DNA of 64,000 nucleotides from Mycobacterium interjectum (GCA_002102225.1 LQPB01000044.1:1-64000), one strand, 5' to 3'. Shown: positions 54,651 to 63,675, counted from the stretch's first letter. Notes: generated from the letters alone by a model not told the origin. Program-made: numbers and translations.

Positions 54651-55571
54651 GTGAAATTCGCCTTCCCGCTGCCGCACATGCTGAGGCTCAAGGCGATCAC
54701 CCAGCGGTGGGAAGCCGGCGTCACCGGCGCTGACCAAACCCGAATGGTCAAGCGCGCCGAGGCGATGGGCTACGACATGATCGCGATCCCCGAGCATTTC
54801 GTCATCCCCGCCGACCACGTCGAACTGTCCGGCCCGCACTACCTCCAGTCGACCGTCGCGCAGGCCTACATCGCGGGCGCCACCGAGAAGATCCGGCTGA
54901 ACTCGTGTGTCACGATCCTGCCGTTGCAGCATCCGATCGTGCTCGCCAAGGCGCTGGCGACGGCCGACTGGATGAGTGGCGGACGCATGATGGTCACCTT
55001 CGGAGTCGGTTGGCTGCAGCGCGAATTCGACGTCCTCGGCGTGCCGTTCGGAGAACGCGGCCGCATCGCCGACGAGTACCTCGAGGCGATCATCGAACTG
55101 TGGACCAGCGAATCACCGACTTTTGCGGGCAAGTACGTCTCGTTCCAGGACATGGTGTTCGAGCCCAAACCCGTTCAGCGCCCGCACCTTCCAGTCTGGA
55201 TCGGGGGCGACGCCGACGCCGCACTGAAGCGCGCGGCGCGATTCGCCTCCGGCTGGTGGCCGTTTCTGACCCCGCCGGACAAGATCGCCGAGCGCGTCGA
55301 GTTCATCAAGAGCCAACCCGCCTACGACGGGCGCCCGCTCGACGTCATGCACGGGCTGGGCACCAACCGCGTCGGCGAGGGGCATCGCGTCGTCGACGAT
55401 CCACACGCACGCCCCGGCATGAGCGCCCAGGAGATCATCGATCGTCTCAATCGGCTCGGCGAAGCGGGCGTGACCTTCAGCGCGGTGCCGGTCCCCGCCG
55501 TGCACGGGATCGACGAATACCTCGACTACGCCCAGTGGGTGATCGAGGAAATCAAGCCCAAAGTCGCCTAG
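54651..55571 (+). CDS. LLM-class F420-dependent oxidoreductase
   Basis: The protein has 306 residues from a GTG start. It has the luciferase-like monooxygenase barrel: MIAIPEHFVIPADHVE, NSCVTILPLQHPIVLAKALATADWMSGGR, VTFGVGWLQREFDVLGVPF and PVWIGGDADAALKRAARFASGWWPF. This subgroup uses coenzyme F420 in mycobacteria to reduce or oxidise unknown small molecules. It follows the two methyltransferases on the same strand. Two tandem hairpins (55579-55670) lie directly after the stop. Confidence 0.88.
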   Translation: MKFAFPLPHMLRLKAITQRWEAGVTGADQTRMVKRAEAMGYDMIAIPEHFVIPADHVELSGPHYLQSTVAQAYIAGATEKIRLNSCVTILPLQHPIVLAKALATADWMSGGRMMVTFGVGWLQREFDVLGVPFGERGRIADEYLEAIIELWTSESPTFAGKYVSFQDMVFEPKPVQRPHLPVWIGGDADAALKRAARFASGWWPFLTPPDKIAERVEFIKSQPAYDGRPLDVMHGLGTNRVGEGHRVVDDPHARPGMSAQEIIDRLNRLGEAGVTFSAVPVPAVHGIDEYLDYAQWVIEEIKPKVA

Positions 55572-55578
55572 GCGCAAC

Positions 55579-55670
55579 CGGTCCCGCCAACGCCCGCCCC
55601 ACCGGCCGGTGTGGCGGGCGTCGGCGGTCCCGCCAACGCCCGCCCCACCGGCCGGTGTGGCGGGCGTCGT
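55579..55670. terminator. Two tandem copies of a 46-bp hairpin unit
   Basis: A 46-bp unit occurs twice back to back (55579-55624, 55625-55670) with one difference, at the last base. Each holds an inverted repeat, ACGCCCGCCCCACCGG against CCGGTGTGGCGGGCGT, with a single mismatch in the 16-bp arms (stems 55590-55621 and 55636-55667). They lie between the convergent LLM oxidoreductase and Gly-Pro protein genes, so they fit a bidirectional terminator or a small dispersed repeat element. Confidence 0.65.
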
Positions 55671-55683
55671 GCGGGTCGGCTTC

Positions 55684-56319
55684 CTACAGCGGGATCCACA
55701 CCCCGAAGAACCAGAAGCCCCACTGGTTGAATCCGGGATCCCATACGGGCGTCTCGTTGTAGCCGTAGTAGTTGATGGGGCCATACCCCCACGGCGCGCC
55801 CGGTGGCGGAAGCGGCCTGTCCCAGGCCGGTCGCGGCGGTGCGCCGTAGCCCCAGGGTCCGGGCCCGTCCCCCCACGGGGCGCCGTGGAAGTAGCCCCGC
55901 TGGGGATCGCCATGCCAAGGGCCGCCCGGCCCGCCGGGGCCACCGGGACCGCCGGGATGGTCGGGCGGGGGTCCGCCCGGTCCGCCGGGACCGCCCGGTC
56001 CGCCGGGATGGTCGGGCGGGGGTCCGCCCGGTCCGCCGGGACCGCCCGGTCCGCCGGGGTGGCCGGGCCCGCCCGGGCCACCCGGAGGCCCACCGGGATT
56101 GCCAGGCCCGCCCGGACCACCCGGTCCGCCTGGGCCGCCCGGTCCGCCCGGGTCATTCGGCCCGGCGGGGCGGTGATCCCCGGGCGCCGGGGCGCCGTGG
56201 TTACCGGGCGCCGGCGGCGGTCCCGGAGCGGCGAACGCCGAACCGGCGCCCATGCCCAACGCGGCGGCGCCGAGAGCTCCGGCGATAGTTCCCCCCGCGA
56301 TCAATTTCTTTATTTTCAT
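55684..56319 (-). CDS. Secreted Gly-Pro-rich (collagen-like) protein
   Basis: The protein has 211 residues. The signal peptide (about 1-31) begins [14 protein letters not shown] and ends SAFAAP. A Pro/His/Gly region leads to a GPGGPGG stretch (about 55-140). This includes a 17-residue repeat carrying [14 protein letters not shown], present twice at the DNA level (51-bp units between about 55954 and 56055). A C-terminal Tyr/Trp/Pro-rich domain follows ([28 protein letters not shown]). GAAGG precedes the ATG. Collagen-like Gly-Pro tracts suggest an extended surface or secreted protein; no function is known. Confidence 0.78.
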   Translation of the reverse strand: MKIKKLIAGGTIAGALGAAALGMGAGSAFAAPGPPPAPGNHGAPAPGDHRPAGPNDPGGPGGPGGPGGPGGPGNPGGPPGGPGGPGHPGGPGGPGGPGGPPPDHPGGPGGPGGPGGPPPDHPGGPGGPGGPGGPWHGDPQRGYFHGAPWGDGPGPWGYGAPPRPAWDRPLPPPGAPWGYGPINYYGYNETPVWDPGFNQWGFWFFGVWIPL

Positions 56320-56455
56320 AGTCCTTCACCTGTCTACAAGCGAGTTCCTAGAACCCCCCAACAACCCACACGCTAGATAGCCCATCTATGGATCAGCTGT
56401 GCCGGGACCATGCGCAACTTTTGGGCGGCGGACAGTCACCGAACGCGGCGAATAA

Positions 56456-56484
56456 GGCAAGCCTGCGCTCGCTTTGGCAAGCCT
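56456..56484. promoter_or_regulatory. Tandem GGCAAGCCT elements upstream of a VIT transporter
   Basis: GGCAAGCCT occurs at 56456-56464 and 56476-56484, 20 bp apart (two helical turns), 33-60 bp before the VIT-family ATG. AGGC-NN-GCCT is the type of core bound by DtxR-family metalloregulators (IdeR, MntR). Match to the full IdeR consensus is only partial (about 10-11 of 19), so the regulator is a guess. Confidence 0.4.
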
Positions 56485-56516
56485 ATATTTGCTGGTCGGG
56501 AGCCTTTTTTCGGTAT

Positions 56517-57242
56517 ATGGTGGCGGTCGTGTCGGAAACGTCCCATCCGGCTGAACCCCATGTGGGATCGGTCTCCTCGAAGCTCAACTGGCTGCGCGCT
56601 GGAGTGCTCGGCGCCAACGACGGCATCGTCTCCACGGCGGGCATCGTCGTGGGCGTCGCGGCCGCGACGGTGGACAGGGCCCCGATCCTGACCGCCGGAA
56701 TCGCCGGGCTGGTCGCCGGGGCCGTGTCGATGGCCCTGGGTGAATACGTCTCGGTCAGCACCCAGCGCGACACCGAGCAGGCTCTGTTGACCAAGGAACT
56801 GCAGGAGTTGCGCGACGACCCGGCCGCGGAATTGGACGAGCTCGCCACGCTCTACGAAGGCAAGGGCCTGTCGCCGGCGACGGCACGCACGGTGGCCGAG
56901 GAGCTCACCGACCACAATCCCTTCCTCGCTCACGCCGAGGTCGAGCTGGGCATCGATCCCGACGAGCTGACCAACCCGTGGCAGGCGGCGTTGTCCTCCG
57001 CGCTGTCGTTCACCGTGGGTGCCTTGCTGCCGTTGATCGTGATCCTCGCGCCCCCGGCGGCGTGGCGGATCCCGGCCACCGTCGTGGCCGTTCTCCTGGC
57101 TCTGGTACTGACCGGCGCGGTGTCAGCGGGACTGGGCGGTGCACCGCAGGGCCGGGCGGTGCTCCGCAATGTCATCGGCGGCGGGCTTGCGTTGGCGGTC
57201 ACCTACGCGATCGGCCATCTGGTCGGCGCCGCACTCGCCTGA
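56517..57242 (+). CDS. VIT (CCC1-type) family iron/manganese transporter homologue
   Basis: From the ATG at 56517 this is 241 residues; GTGs at 56520 and 56529 are alternatives. It has the VIT1/CCC1 signature: LRAGVLGANDGIVSTAGIVVG in helix 1, AGAVSMALGEYVSVSTQRDTE, a cytoplasmic acidic helix region rich in Glu (ELQELRDDPAAELDELATLYEGKG), then helices 3-5. The family moves Fe2+ or Mn2+ out of the cytosol. The preceding 60 bp have tandem GGCAAGCCT elements, consistent with metal-responsive control. It is a single gene; no iron storage gene is adjacent. Confidence 0.86.
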   Translation: MVAVVSETSHPAEPHVGSVSSKLNWLRAGVLGANDGIVSTAGIVVGVAAATVDRAPILTAGIAGLVAGAVSMALGEYVSVSTQRDTEQALLTKELQELRDDPAAELDELATLYEGKGLSPATARTVAEELTDHNPFLAHAEVELGIDPDELTNPWQAALSSALSFTVGALLPLIVILAPPAAWRIPATVVAVLLALVLTGAVSAGLGGAPQGRAVLRNVIGGGLALAVTYAIGHLVGAALA

Positions 57243-57329
57243 TCGCCTCGGCGAACGCCGCCGGCAATCGGGACTGGAACGGAAACTGTAATATCTACCG
57301 TTGCCGTCCCCACCCGAAAGAGTCGTGCA

Positions 57330-58172
57330 TTGACCGAGACGAAGACCGTGCCGGATGCCGTGGATTCGGCCGCGCAGATGCCCTACTTTCTGCGCGATGA
57401 AAGCCGTTTCGTGCCAAACGAAATCGCCCGCGGTGGCTGGGGTCCGTCGATCAGCGGGCACGTGGTGGGCGGCCTGCTGGGCTGGGCGGTGGAAGGCGCC
57501 GTCGACGACCCGGAACTGCAACCCGCGCGGCTGACCGTCGACCTTCCCGCACCCACCGCCCTGGAACCGATCGAGGTGCACACGCACGTGCACCACGACC
57601 GCCGGCGACTGCGGCTCGTCGAGGCCGTTCTCACCCAGCGCGGTGCCCCGGTCGCCCGGGCCAGCGCGCTGTTCCTGCGGCGCGGACCGCAACCCGAGGG
57701 AGAGGTGTGGTCGCCGGCGGTCCAGATGCCGCCGCTTCCCATCGACGACGAGGCCCAACCGTCGCTTTTCATGCGGACCTACGGCTGGGGCACCGAAATT
57801 CAGAATCCCGATCCCGACTGGGCGGACACCTTCGGGCCGAAACACACCTGGTTGTACGAGACGCGCTCGCTGATCGACGGCGAACCGCTCAGTGCGTTCA
57901 CCCGCGCGGCGATGGGTGCCGACATCACGGCCTCGCTCGCCAATTGGGGCACAAACGGTTTGCAGTTCATCAACGTCGATTACACCCTCACGCTGACCCG
58001 ATTGCCGCACGGGCCATACATCGGTCTGTCCTCGCTCACCCATTACAGCCACGACGGAGTGGCCACCGGTTCGGCCGTCCTGGTCGACCGGACGGGCCCC
58101 ATCGGCAGCTCCGTGTCCGTCGCGATCGCGCACTCCGGATTCCGTCCCATCTCCAAGCCGCCGGCCGGATGA
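57330..58172 (+). CDS. TesB-like acyl-CoA thioesterase family protein
   Basis: The protein has 280 residues from a TTG start with GAAAGAG upstream. It looks like a double-hotdog thioesterase (4HBT_3/TesB-like). The N-terminal half has GGWGPSISGHVVGGLLGWAVE and RLTVDLPAPTALEPIEVHTHV, and the C-terminal half has SLANWGTNGLQFINVDYTLTL and a YIGLSSLTHYSHDGVATGSA ending. Family members hydrolyse acyl-CoA or act as binding proteins. The stop overlaps the start of the acyl-CoA ligase gene (ATGA, 58169-58172), so the pair is co-translated, suggesting a shared CoA-ester pathway. Residues of catalysis are not certain. Confidence 0.8.
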   Translation: MTETKTVPDAVDSAAQMPYFLRDESRFVPNEIARGGWGPSISGHVVGGLLGWAVEGAVDDPELQPARLTVDLPAPTALEPIEVHTHVHHDRRRLRLVEAVLTQRGAPVARASALFLRRGPQPEGEVWSPAVQMPPLPIDDEAQPSLFMRTYGWGTEIQNPDPDWADTFGPKHTWLYETRSLIDGEPLSAFTRAAMGADITASLANWGTNGLQFINVDYTLTLTRLPHGPYIGLSSLTHYSHDGVATGSAVLVDRTGPIGSSVSVAIAHSGFRPISKPPAG

Positions 58173-59719
58173 CGCTGGGGCCCGGCGCCACCTATTGGGG
58201 TCTGATCGCCGAAGCGGCGCGACGCGGGTCGCCACTGCCGCTCCTCGCCGACGAGCATGGGCGCAGCCTGACGGCGCGGCAATTCCACGACGAAGCATGC
58301 GCGACGGCCGCCGCGTTCGCCCAGCGGGGGATAGGCGCGGGGACCGTCGTGTCGTGGCAGCTGCCAACCACGATCGAAGCCGCGGTCGTCATGGCGGCGC
58401 TGGCGCGACTCGGCGCCGTCCAAAACCCGATCATCCCGATACTGCGTGAGCACGAGGTGGGCTTCATCACCGCGCAGCTGTCGTCGGAATTCCTTGTGGT
58501 GCCTGAGTTTTGGCACGGATTCGATTACGGTGGGCTGGCCCGGGCGCTGGCTGCGCAGCGGGGGTTCGAGGTCATCACCGTCGAGCTGGCCACGCCGCCG
58601 GCGGCCGGTGAGATTCGGCTGCCCCGCGGCGACGCCGATGCCCTGGGGCCGCCGCCGGCGCCCGCCAGGGACACGCGCTGGATCTACTACTCGTCGGGGA
58701 CCACCGCGTCTCCCAAGGGGATTCGTCATGCCGACGCGTCGGTGATGGCGCCCGCCGCCGGCCTGGTGGACAAGATGGGAATCGCCGGTAGCGACGTCGA
58801 TCCCGTCGCGTTTCCCATCGCCCACATCGGTGGCGCCGTGATGCTGGCCGCGGCCCTGTTGACCGGCATGCGGTTGGCGCTGTTCGAGGTGTTCGACCCG
58901 GCCACCACGCCGCTGTCCATCGCGGCGCACAACCCGACCTTTCTGGGCATGGCGACGCCCTTCTTCCTGGCGTTCCTGGAGGCCCAACGGCGCCACGGCG
59001 ACCGGCCGCTGTATCCGCTCGTGCGGGGCGGTCTGGCCGGCGGGGCACCCATCACCGCCGAATTGGGAAATCAGGTCCGCGAAACCTTCGGCGTGCCCGG
59101 AATCGCCAACGCGTGGGGACTCACCGAATTTCCGGTGGCCACCTCGCCGTCGCTGACCGCAGCGCCGGAGGTGCTCGACCACACCGTCGGCACGCCGGGA
59201 CCCGGTGTCAGCATCCGGGTGGTCGGCAACGGGGAAAGGGAACTGCCGGCGGGGCAGGAGGGCGAGTTGCGGCTCAAGGGACCGCAATGCTTCCTCGGCT
59301 ACGCCGACCCCGCCCTCGACGCCGACGCGTTCGACGCGGACGGCTGGCTGCGCACCGGCGACGTCGGGTTGATCGACGCCCATGGCAACGTCCGCGTCAC
59401 GGGCCGGATCAAGGACGCCATCATCCGCAACGCGGAGAACGTCTCGGCCCTCGAAGTGGAGAACGCGCTGGCCACCCACCCCGCCGTCGCCGACGTGGCG
59501 GTCATCGGAGTGCCCGACCCGCGCACCGGCGAGCGGGTCTGCGCCGTGGTGGTGCCCGCGCCGGGTGAGGAGGTGTCGCTGGAATCCCTTGTGCAGCACT
59601 GTCGTTCGCAAGGCTTGAGCCGCTACAAGCACCCCGAACGCCTGGTGATCGTCGACGCGCTGCCGCGCAACCAGTTCGGCAAGGTGATCAAGAAGGACCT
59701 GCGCGCGACCTTCGGCTGA
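58169..59719 (+). CDS. Acyl-CoA synthetase (AMP-forming ligase, FadD-like)
   Basis: From the ATG at 58169 this is 516 residues. It is a class I adenylate-forming enzyme: P-loop-like YYSSGTTASPKGIRH, aromatic motif NAWGLTEFP, GWLRTGDVG with the ATP-ribose Asp, KDAIIRNAENVSALEVE hinge and C-terminal PRNQFGKVIKKDL with the catalytic Lys. There is no FAAL-type insertion, so it should make an acyl-CoA. The substrate is unknown. It is translationally coupled to the thioesterase before it. The open frame extending to 57707 overlaps that gene in another frame and is not the start. Confidence 0.88.
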   Translation: MTLGPGATYWGLIAEAARRGSPLPLLADEHGRSLTARQFHDEACATAAAFAQRGIGAGTVVSWQLPTTIEAAVVMAALARLGAVQNPIIPILREHEVGFITAQLSSEFLVVPEFWHGFDYGGLARALAAQRGFEVITVELATPPAAGEIRLPRGDADALGPPPAPARDTRWIYYSSGTTASPKGIRHADASVMAPAAGLVDKMGIAGSDVDPVAFPIAHIGGAVMLAAALLTGMRLALFEVFDPATTPLSIAAHNPTFLGMATPFFLAFLEAQRRHGDRPLYPLVRGGLAGGAPITAELGNQVRETFGVPGIANAWGLTEFPVATSPSLTAAPEVLDHTVGTPGPGVSIRVVGNGERELPAGQEGELRLKGPQCFLGYADPALDADAFDADGWLRTGDVGLIDAHGNVRVTGRIKDAIIRNAENVSALEVENALATHPAVADVAVIGVPDPRTGERVCAVVVPAPGEEVSLESLVQHCRSQGLSRYKHPERLVIVDALPRNQFGKVIKKDLRATFG

Positions 59720-59735
59720 ACCCCGGCACGCCGCC

Positions 59736-60656
59736 TCACGAAAAGAGCTGCGGGTTCTCGGCGATATATTGCTCGACGGTCAAAGCTGGCGTCCCCGTTA
59801 TCCTCTCCACGTCGTCGGTGGCTCGGTCATAGCGGCCCGCGCGATGTAGCTGCGCCATCGTGGCAAGGTGCTGCTGCAGGTGCGCGGGCAGGCCGAGCGG
59901 CTTGAGGACGTCCTCGACCCACACGTCATGCGCGACATCGGTTCCGGTGATGGGCCGGCGCAGTCCGCGGGAATACTCCGCGGCGAGTCCCTCGATGTCG
60001 AGGCTTTCCGGCCCGGTCAATTCGTACACGTGGCCGATGCGCTCCGCCGGATCCGTCAATACGGTTGCGACGACGCGCGCAACGTCGGTGGCGGCGATTG
60101 GCGACGTCCGGCCGCGTCCGAAAGGCAGCGCCAAGACGCTTCGCTCGCGCAACGACGGAGCCGCGAACAGCGTGAAGATCGGGTTGTCAAGGAACGCAGT
60201 CGGTCTGACGTGAACGACCGGAACCCCCGACCAGTTCAGGACGTGTTCGGCAAGGTAGTGCAACCGGTGCTGACGCGATTCGCCGGTGCTGGTCAGTGTC
60301 ATCTGCGAAACCGTCATCTGCGACATATTCACCAGGACCTCGAGGCGCCCCGAATCCAATGCCGCATCGCACACCACCACGGTGGCCTGCAGGTAGTCCG
60401 GAGAGACGCTCATCGAGAAGAACATCCGGTCGACTCCGCTCATGGCGTCGACGACGTTCTGCGGATCGGTCAGATCGCCGACCACCACCTCGGCGCCGAG
60501 GTCGCGCAGCGGGTCGGCCCGCGCATCGTCGCGGTGAACCAGTGCGCGCACCCGTTCGCCTTGCCCGCACAGCTGCTCGATCACCAGCCGGCTCACGCCA
60601 CCGGTGCCGCCACCGGCACCGGTGATCAGATACAGCGCCCCGCTCATGACTGACAT
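59736..60656 (-). CDS. NmrA-like NAD(P)-binding protein
   Basis: From the ATG at 60656 (GGGAGCC upstream) this is 306 residues. It is an atypical SDR of the NmrA/isoflavone-reductase type: [11 protein letters not shown] nucleotide loop, VRALVHRDDARA, VVGDLTDPQNVVDAMSGVDRMFF, VNMSQMTVSQ and HVRPTAFLDN. The YxxxK-type Lys is not obvious, so a redox-sensing or ligand-binding role is as likely as catalysis. The ATG at 60647 is a possible alternative start. It is convergent with the acyl-CoA ligase gene and 45 bp downstream of the TIGR03085 gene on the same strand. Confidence 0.84.
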   Translation of the reverse strand: MSVMSGALYLITGAGGGTGGVSRLVIEQLCGQGERVRALVHRDDARADPLRDLGAEVVVGDLTDPQNVVDAMSGVDRMFFSMSVSPDYLQATVVVCDAALDSGRLEVLVNMSQMTVSQMTLTSTGESRQHRLHYLAEHVLNWSGVPVVHVRPTAFLDNPIFTLFAAPSLRERSVLALPFGRGRTSPIAATDVARVVATVLTDPAERIGHVYELTGPESLDIEGLAAEYSRGLRRPITGTDVAHDVWVEDVLKPLGLPAHLQQHLATMAQLHRAGRYDRATDDVERITGTPALTVEQYIAENPQLFS

Positions 60657-60701
60657 CCGCGGCTCCCGCCTGCACCCCGTGCGCAAACCGTAGGCCGACG
60701 C

Positions 60702-61334
60702 CTACAAACCCTTGGGCGCGTCGCGCACCGCCTGCACCGCCGCCGCGTCGCCGTCGAACTCGACCCGCGCCTGCCGGCCGACGGAGAACAGCAGCAGCTC
60801 CTCGGGCGCACCGGTCACCACCACCGTCGTGCCGTGGAACTTGCCGGAGCCGGCGGTCAGCACCGTCTTTCCCTCCGGGATGCGCAGGGCCACCCGCCCG
60901 GGGACCTTCGCCAGCGTCATCCGGGCCATCAGCGACAGCGTGCGGCGCAGCGACCGGCACAGCCCTTGTTCGAGCACGCGCGGCTCCCAGTCCGGCTGCG
61001 CGCGGCGTACGTCCTCGTGGTGGATGAACATCTCGGCGACGTTGGCCACCGGGTCGAGCAGCTTGAACGGTGAGTAGACCGGCGGACCGGACTCGACCTT
61101 GCCCAGCAGCTCGTCCCATTCGTTCTTCCCGGCCACCTCGTCCTGCACCTTGGCGGTATGGGAGGCGAAGAACGGGATCAGGATGCCCGGCGCGGCGTCG
61201 GGGCGGTACTCCCGAATCACCAGATGCGCGGCCAGGTCTCGGGTCGTCCAGCCTTCGCACAGGGTGGGCGCGTCCGGCCCGACGGCGCGCATGGTGTCCA
61301 CGAGGGCGGCACGTTCGCGTTGAGCAACGGTCAT
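60702..61334 (-). CDS. TIGR03085 family (maleylpyruvate isomerase-like) metal-binding protein
   Basis: The protein has 210 residues. The DinB/MDMPI-type fold is shown by the N-terminal RAALVDTMRAVGPDAPTLCEGWTTRDLAAHLVIREYRPDAAPG signature (first His ligand in AAHL) and AEMFIHHEDVRRAQPDW with the second His pair. TIGR03085 members may bind Zn and use mycothiol, but no specific reaction is known. The C-terminal SCP2-like part includes TTVVVTGAPEELLLFSVGRQ. It is divergent from htpG across about 90 bp. Confidence 0.85.
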   Translation of the reverse strand: MTVAQRERAALVDTMRAVGPDAPTLCEGWTTRDLAAHLVIREYRPDAAPGILIPFFASHTAKVQDEVAGKNEWDELLGKVESGPPVYSPFKLLDPVANVAEMFIHHEDVRRAQPDWEPRVLEQGLCRSLRRTLSLMARMTLAKVPGRVALRIPEGKTVLTAGSGKFHGTTVVVTGAPEELLLFSVGRQARVEFDGDAAAVQAVRDAPKGL

Positions 61335-61426
61335 GGATTCAGGGTAGGGCCAGCCCGTGCGCGTATAACATGCGCATCTCGGTAAATTTGAAACGTCATG
61401 TCCGGACGCCGAATGTAGGGAATGTC

Positions 61427-63361
61427 ATGAGCGCACGTGTCGAGCAGTTGGAGTTTCAGGCCGAGGCTCGCCAGCTGCTGGATCTGATGGTTCACTCGGT
61501 CTACTCCAACAAGGATTCGTTTCTGCGGGAGTTGATCTCGAACGCCTCCGACGCGCTGGACAAGCTGCGGCTGGAAGCGTTCCGCAACAAGGACCTCGAC
61601 GTCGACACCTCCGACCTGCACATCGAGATCGACGTCGACAAGAGCGCCCGGACCCTCACCGTCCGTGACAACGGCATCGGGATGACCCGCGACGAGGTGG
61701 TGGACCTGATCGGCACGCTGGCCAAGTCGGGCACCGCCGAGCTGCGCCAGCAGCTCCGGGAGGCCAAAAATGCGGCGGCCTCCGAGGAACTGATCGGTCA
61801 GTTCGGCATCGGCTTCTACTCGAGCTTCATGGTCGCCGACAAGGTCGAGCTGCTGACCCGCAAGGCCGGCGAGAGCGCCGCCACCCGGTGGGAATCCAGC
61901 GGCGAGGGCACCTACACCATCGAATCCGTCGACGACGCGCCGCAGGGCACCGCGGTCACCCTGCACCTCAAGCCCGCAGACACCGAGGACGAGCTGCACG
62001 ATTACACCGCGGAGTGGAAGATCAGGCACCTGGTCAAGCGGTATTCCGACTTCATCGCGTGGCCCATCCGCATGGAGGTCGAGCGCCGCGAACCCAGCGC
62101 CGAGGACGGTGGCGAAGAGACCGTCACCCTCGAGACCGAGACCCTCAACTCGATGAAGGCGTTGTGGGCCAGGCCCAAGGACGAGGTCTCCGCCGAGGAG
62201 TACAACGAGTTCTACAAGCACATCGCGCACGCCTGGGACGACCCGCTCGAGGTCATCGCGATGAAGGCCGAGGGCACCTTCGAGTACCAGGCCCTGCTGT
62301 TCATCCCGTCGCACGCCCCGTTCGACCTGTTCGACCGCGACTCCCACGTCGGGATCCAGTTGTACGTCAAGCGCGTGTTCATCATGGGCGATTGCGACGA
62401 GCTGCTGCCGAAATACCTGCGCTTCGTCAAGGGCGTCGTCGACGCACAGGACCTGTCGCTCAACGTGTCTCGCGAAATCCTGCAGCAGGACCGGCAGATC
62501 AAGGCGATCCGGCGCCGGCTGACCAAGAAGATCCTGTCCACGATCAAGGAGCTGCAGTCCGAGCGGCCGGACGACTACCGCACGCTGTGGACCCAGTTCG
62601 GCAGGGCCATCAAGGAGGGGCTGCTCTCGGACGCCGACAACAAGGACATGCTGCTGCAGGTCTGCTCGTTCGCCTCCACCCACAGCGAGGAGGAGGCCAC
62701 CACCCTGGCCGAGTACGTGGAGCGGATGAAGGAAGGGCAGCAACAGATCTTCTATGCCACCGGAGAGACACGCCAGCTGCTGACGAAGTCGCCGCACCTG
62801 GAGGCGTTCATGGCCAAGGGCTACGAGGTGCTGCTGCTCACCGACCCAGTCGACGAAGTGTGGGTGGGGGTGGTCGACGAGTTCGACGGCAAACCGCTGC
62901 AGTCGGTGGCCAGGGGCGAGGTGGACCTCGACTCCGAGGAGGGCAAGAGCGAGGCCGAGCGCGAGGAGCAGGAGAAGGAGTTCGCCGACCTGCTGGCCTG
63001 GCTGAAGGAGACGTTGAGCGAGCACGTCAAGGACGTGCGGCTGTCGACGCGGCTGACCGAGTCACCGGCCTGCCTGATCACCGACGCATTCGGGATCACC
63101 CCGACGCTCGCGCGCCTCTACCGCGCCACCGGGCAGGACGTTCCGGTGGGCAAGCGGATCCTCGAGCTCAACCCGAATCATCCGCTGGTCACCGGCCTGC
63201 GGGATGCCCACCGGAAGGCCGACGACGACGCGGCGCGCACCACCGCCGCCGAGACCGCCGAGCTGCTGTACGGCACGGCGCTTCTCGCGGAGGGCGGCGC
63301 GTTGGAGGATCCGGCGCGCTTCGCCGAGCTGCTCGCCGACCGCCTGGCTCGCACGATCTGA
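61427..63361 (+). CDS. htpG: Chaperone HtpG (Hsp90)
   Basis: From the ATG at 61427 (AGGGA upstream) this is 644 residues, near the M. tuberculosis length of about 647. The N-terminal GHKL ATPase (about 5-215) has SNKDSFLRELISNASDALDKLR, VRDNGIGM and QFGIGFYSSF. The middle domain carries LLFIPSHAPFDLF and DLSLNVSREILQQDRQ, with the conserved Arg. The C-terminal dimerisation domain ends in a helical Ala/Glu region. It is the bacterial Hsp90, folding clients with ATP. No HspR (CTTGAGT) or CIRCE element is visible upstream; TATAAC at 61364-61369 is a candidate -10. The longer open frame to 61070 is antisense to the TIGR03085 gene. Confidence 0.97.
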   Translation: MSARVEQLEFQAEARQLLDLMVHSVYSNKDSFLRELISNASDALDKLRLEAFRNKDLDVDTSDLHIEIDVDKSARTLTVRDNGIGMTRDEVVDLIGTLAKSGTAELRQQLREAKNAAASEELIGQFGIGFYSSFMVADKVELLTRKAGESAATRWESSGEGTYTIESVDDAPQGTAVTLHLKPADTEDELHDYTAEWKIRHLVKRYSDFIAWPIRMEVERREPSAEDGGEETVTLETETLNSMKALWARPKDEVSAEEYNEFYKHIAHAWDDPLEVIAMKAEGTFEYQALLFIPSHAPFDLFDRDSHVGIQLYVKRVFIMGDCDELLPKYLRFVKGVVDAQDLSLNVSREILQQDRQIKAIRRRLTKKILSTIKELQSERPDDYRTLWTQFGRAIKEGLLSDADNKDMLLQVCSFASTHSEEEATTLAEYVERMKEGQQQIFYATGETRQLLTKSPHLEAFMAKGYEVLLLTDPVDEVWVGVVDEFDGKPLQSVARGEVDLDSEEGKSEAEREEQEKEFADLLAWLKETLSEHVKDVRLSTRLTESPACLITDAFGITPTLARLYRATGQDVPVGKRILELNPNHPLVTGLRDAHRKADDDAARTTAAETAELLYGTALLAEGGALEDPARFAELLADRLARTI

Positions 63362-63447
63362 TTACCCCGCCGGTCATCGAGCGTTCATAAGGATCACAGC
63401 AAACACACACGTGATTGAAACCCCTGTGCGGGGGATAATCACATCTC

Positions 63448-63675
63448 ATGGCCACGTTTCGTATTGTCGATCCACATGGCGAGGTCGTGGCGGCAAAGAA
63501 CTTTGACCGCGCCGAGGACGCCCACGCGTGGTTCACCGGCTTGATCGGCAGTACGGAGCTGGGCTGGCGCATGGAGGTCGACGACGACGGGCAGTGGGCG
63601 TTCTTCGACGACACCGAGGGGTTCACCGCCGTGGCGAGCCGCCCGGCGGTGGTGCGGCCCCGTAATCCGCGGTAG
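63448..63675 (+). CDS. Small conserved hypothetical protein
   Basis: The protein has 75 residues and is acidic: TFRIVDPHGEVVAAKNFDRAEDAHAWFTGLIG followed by GWRMEVDDDGQWAFFDDTEGF. It reads like a compact alpha/beta domain, and similar short proteins occur in mycobacteria. I know no function. GATAAT (63432-63437) lies near the ATG, so a short or absent leader is possible. Confidence 0.65.
   Translation: MATFRIVDPHGEVVAAKNFDRAEDAHAWFTGLIGSTELGWRMEVDDDGQWAFFDDTEGFTAVASRPAVVRPRNPR

Noticed and set aside
61070..61426. N-terminal extension of HtpG
   Set aside because: It runs antisense to the TIGR03085 gene, and the family start MSARVEQLEF is at 61427 with a ribosome site.
61340..61426. Possible heat-shock operator (HAIR or CIRCE) before htpG
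   Set aside because: No CTTGAGT-N7-ACTCAAG or CIRCE inverted repeat is present; only a short TGCGC/GCGCA symmetry around TATAAC.
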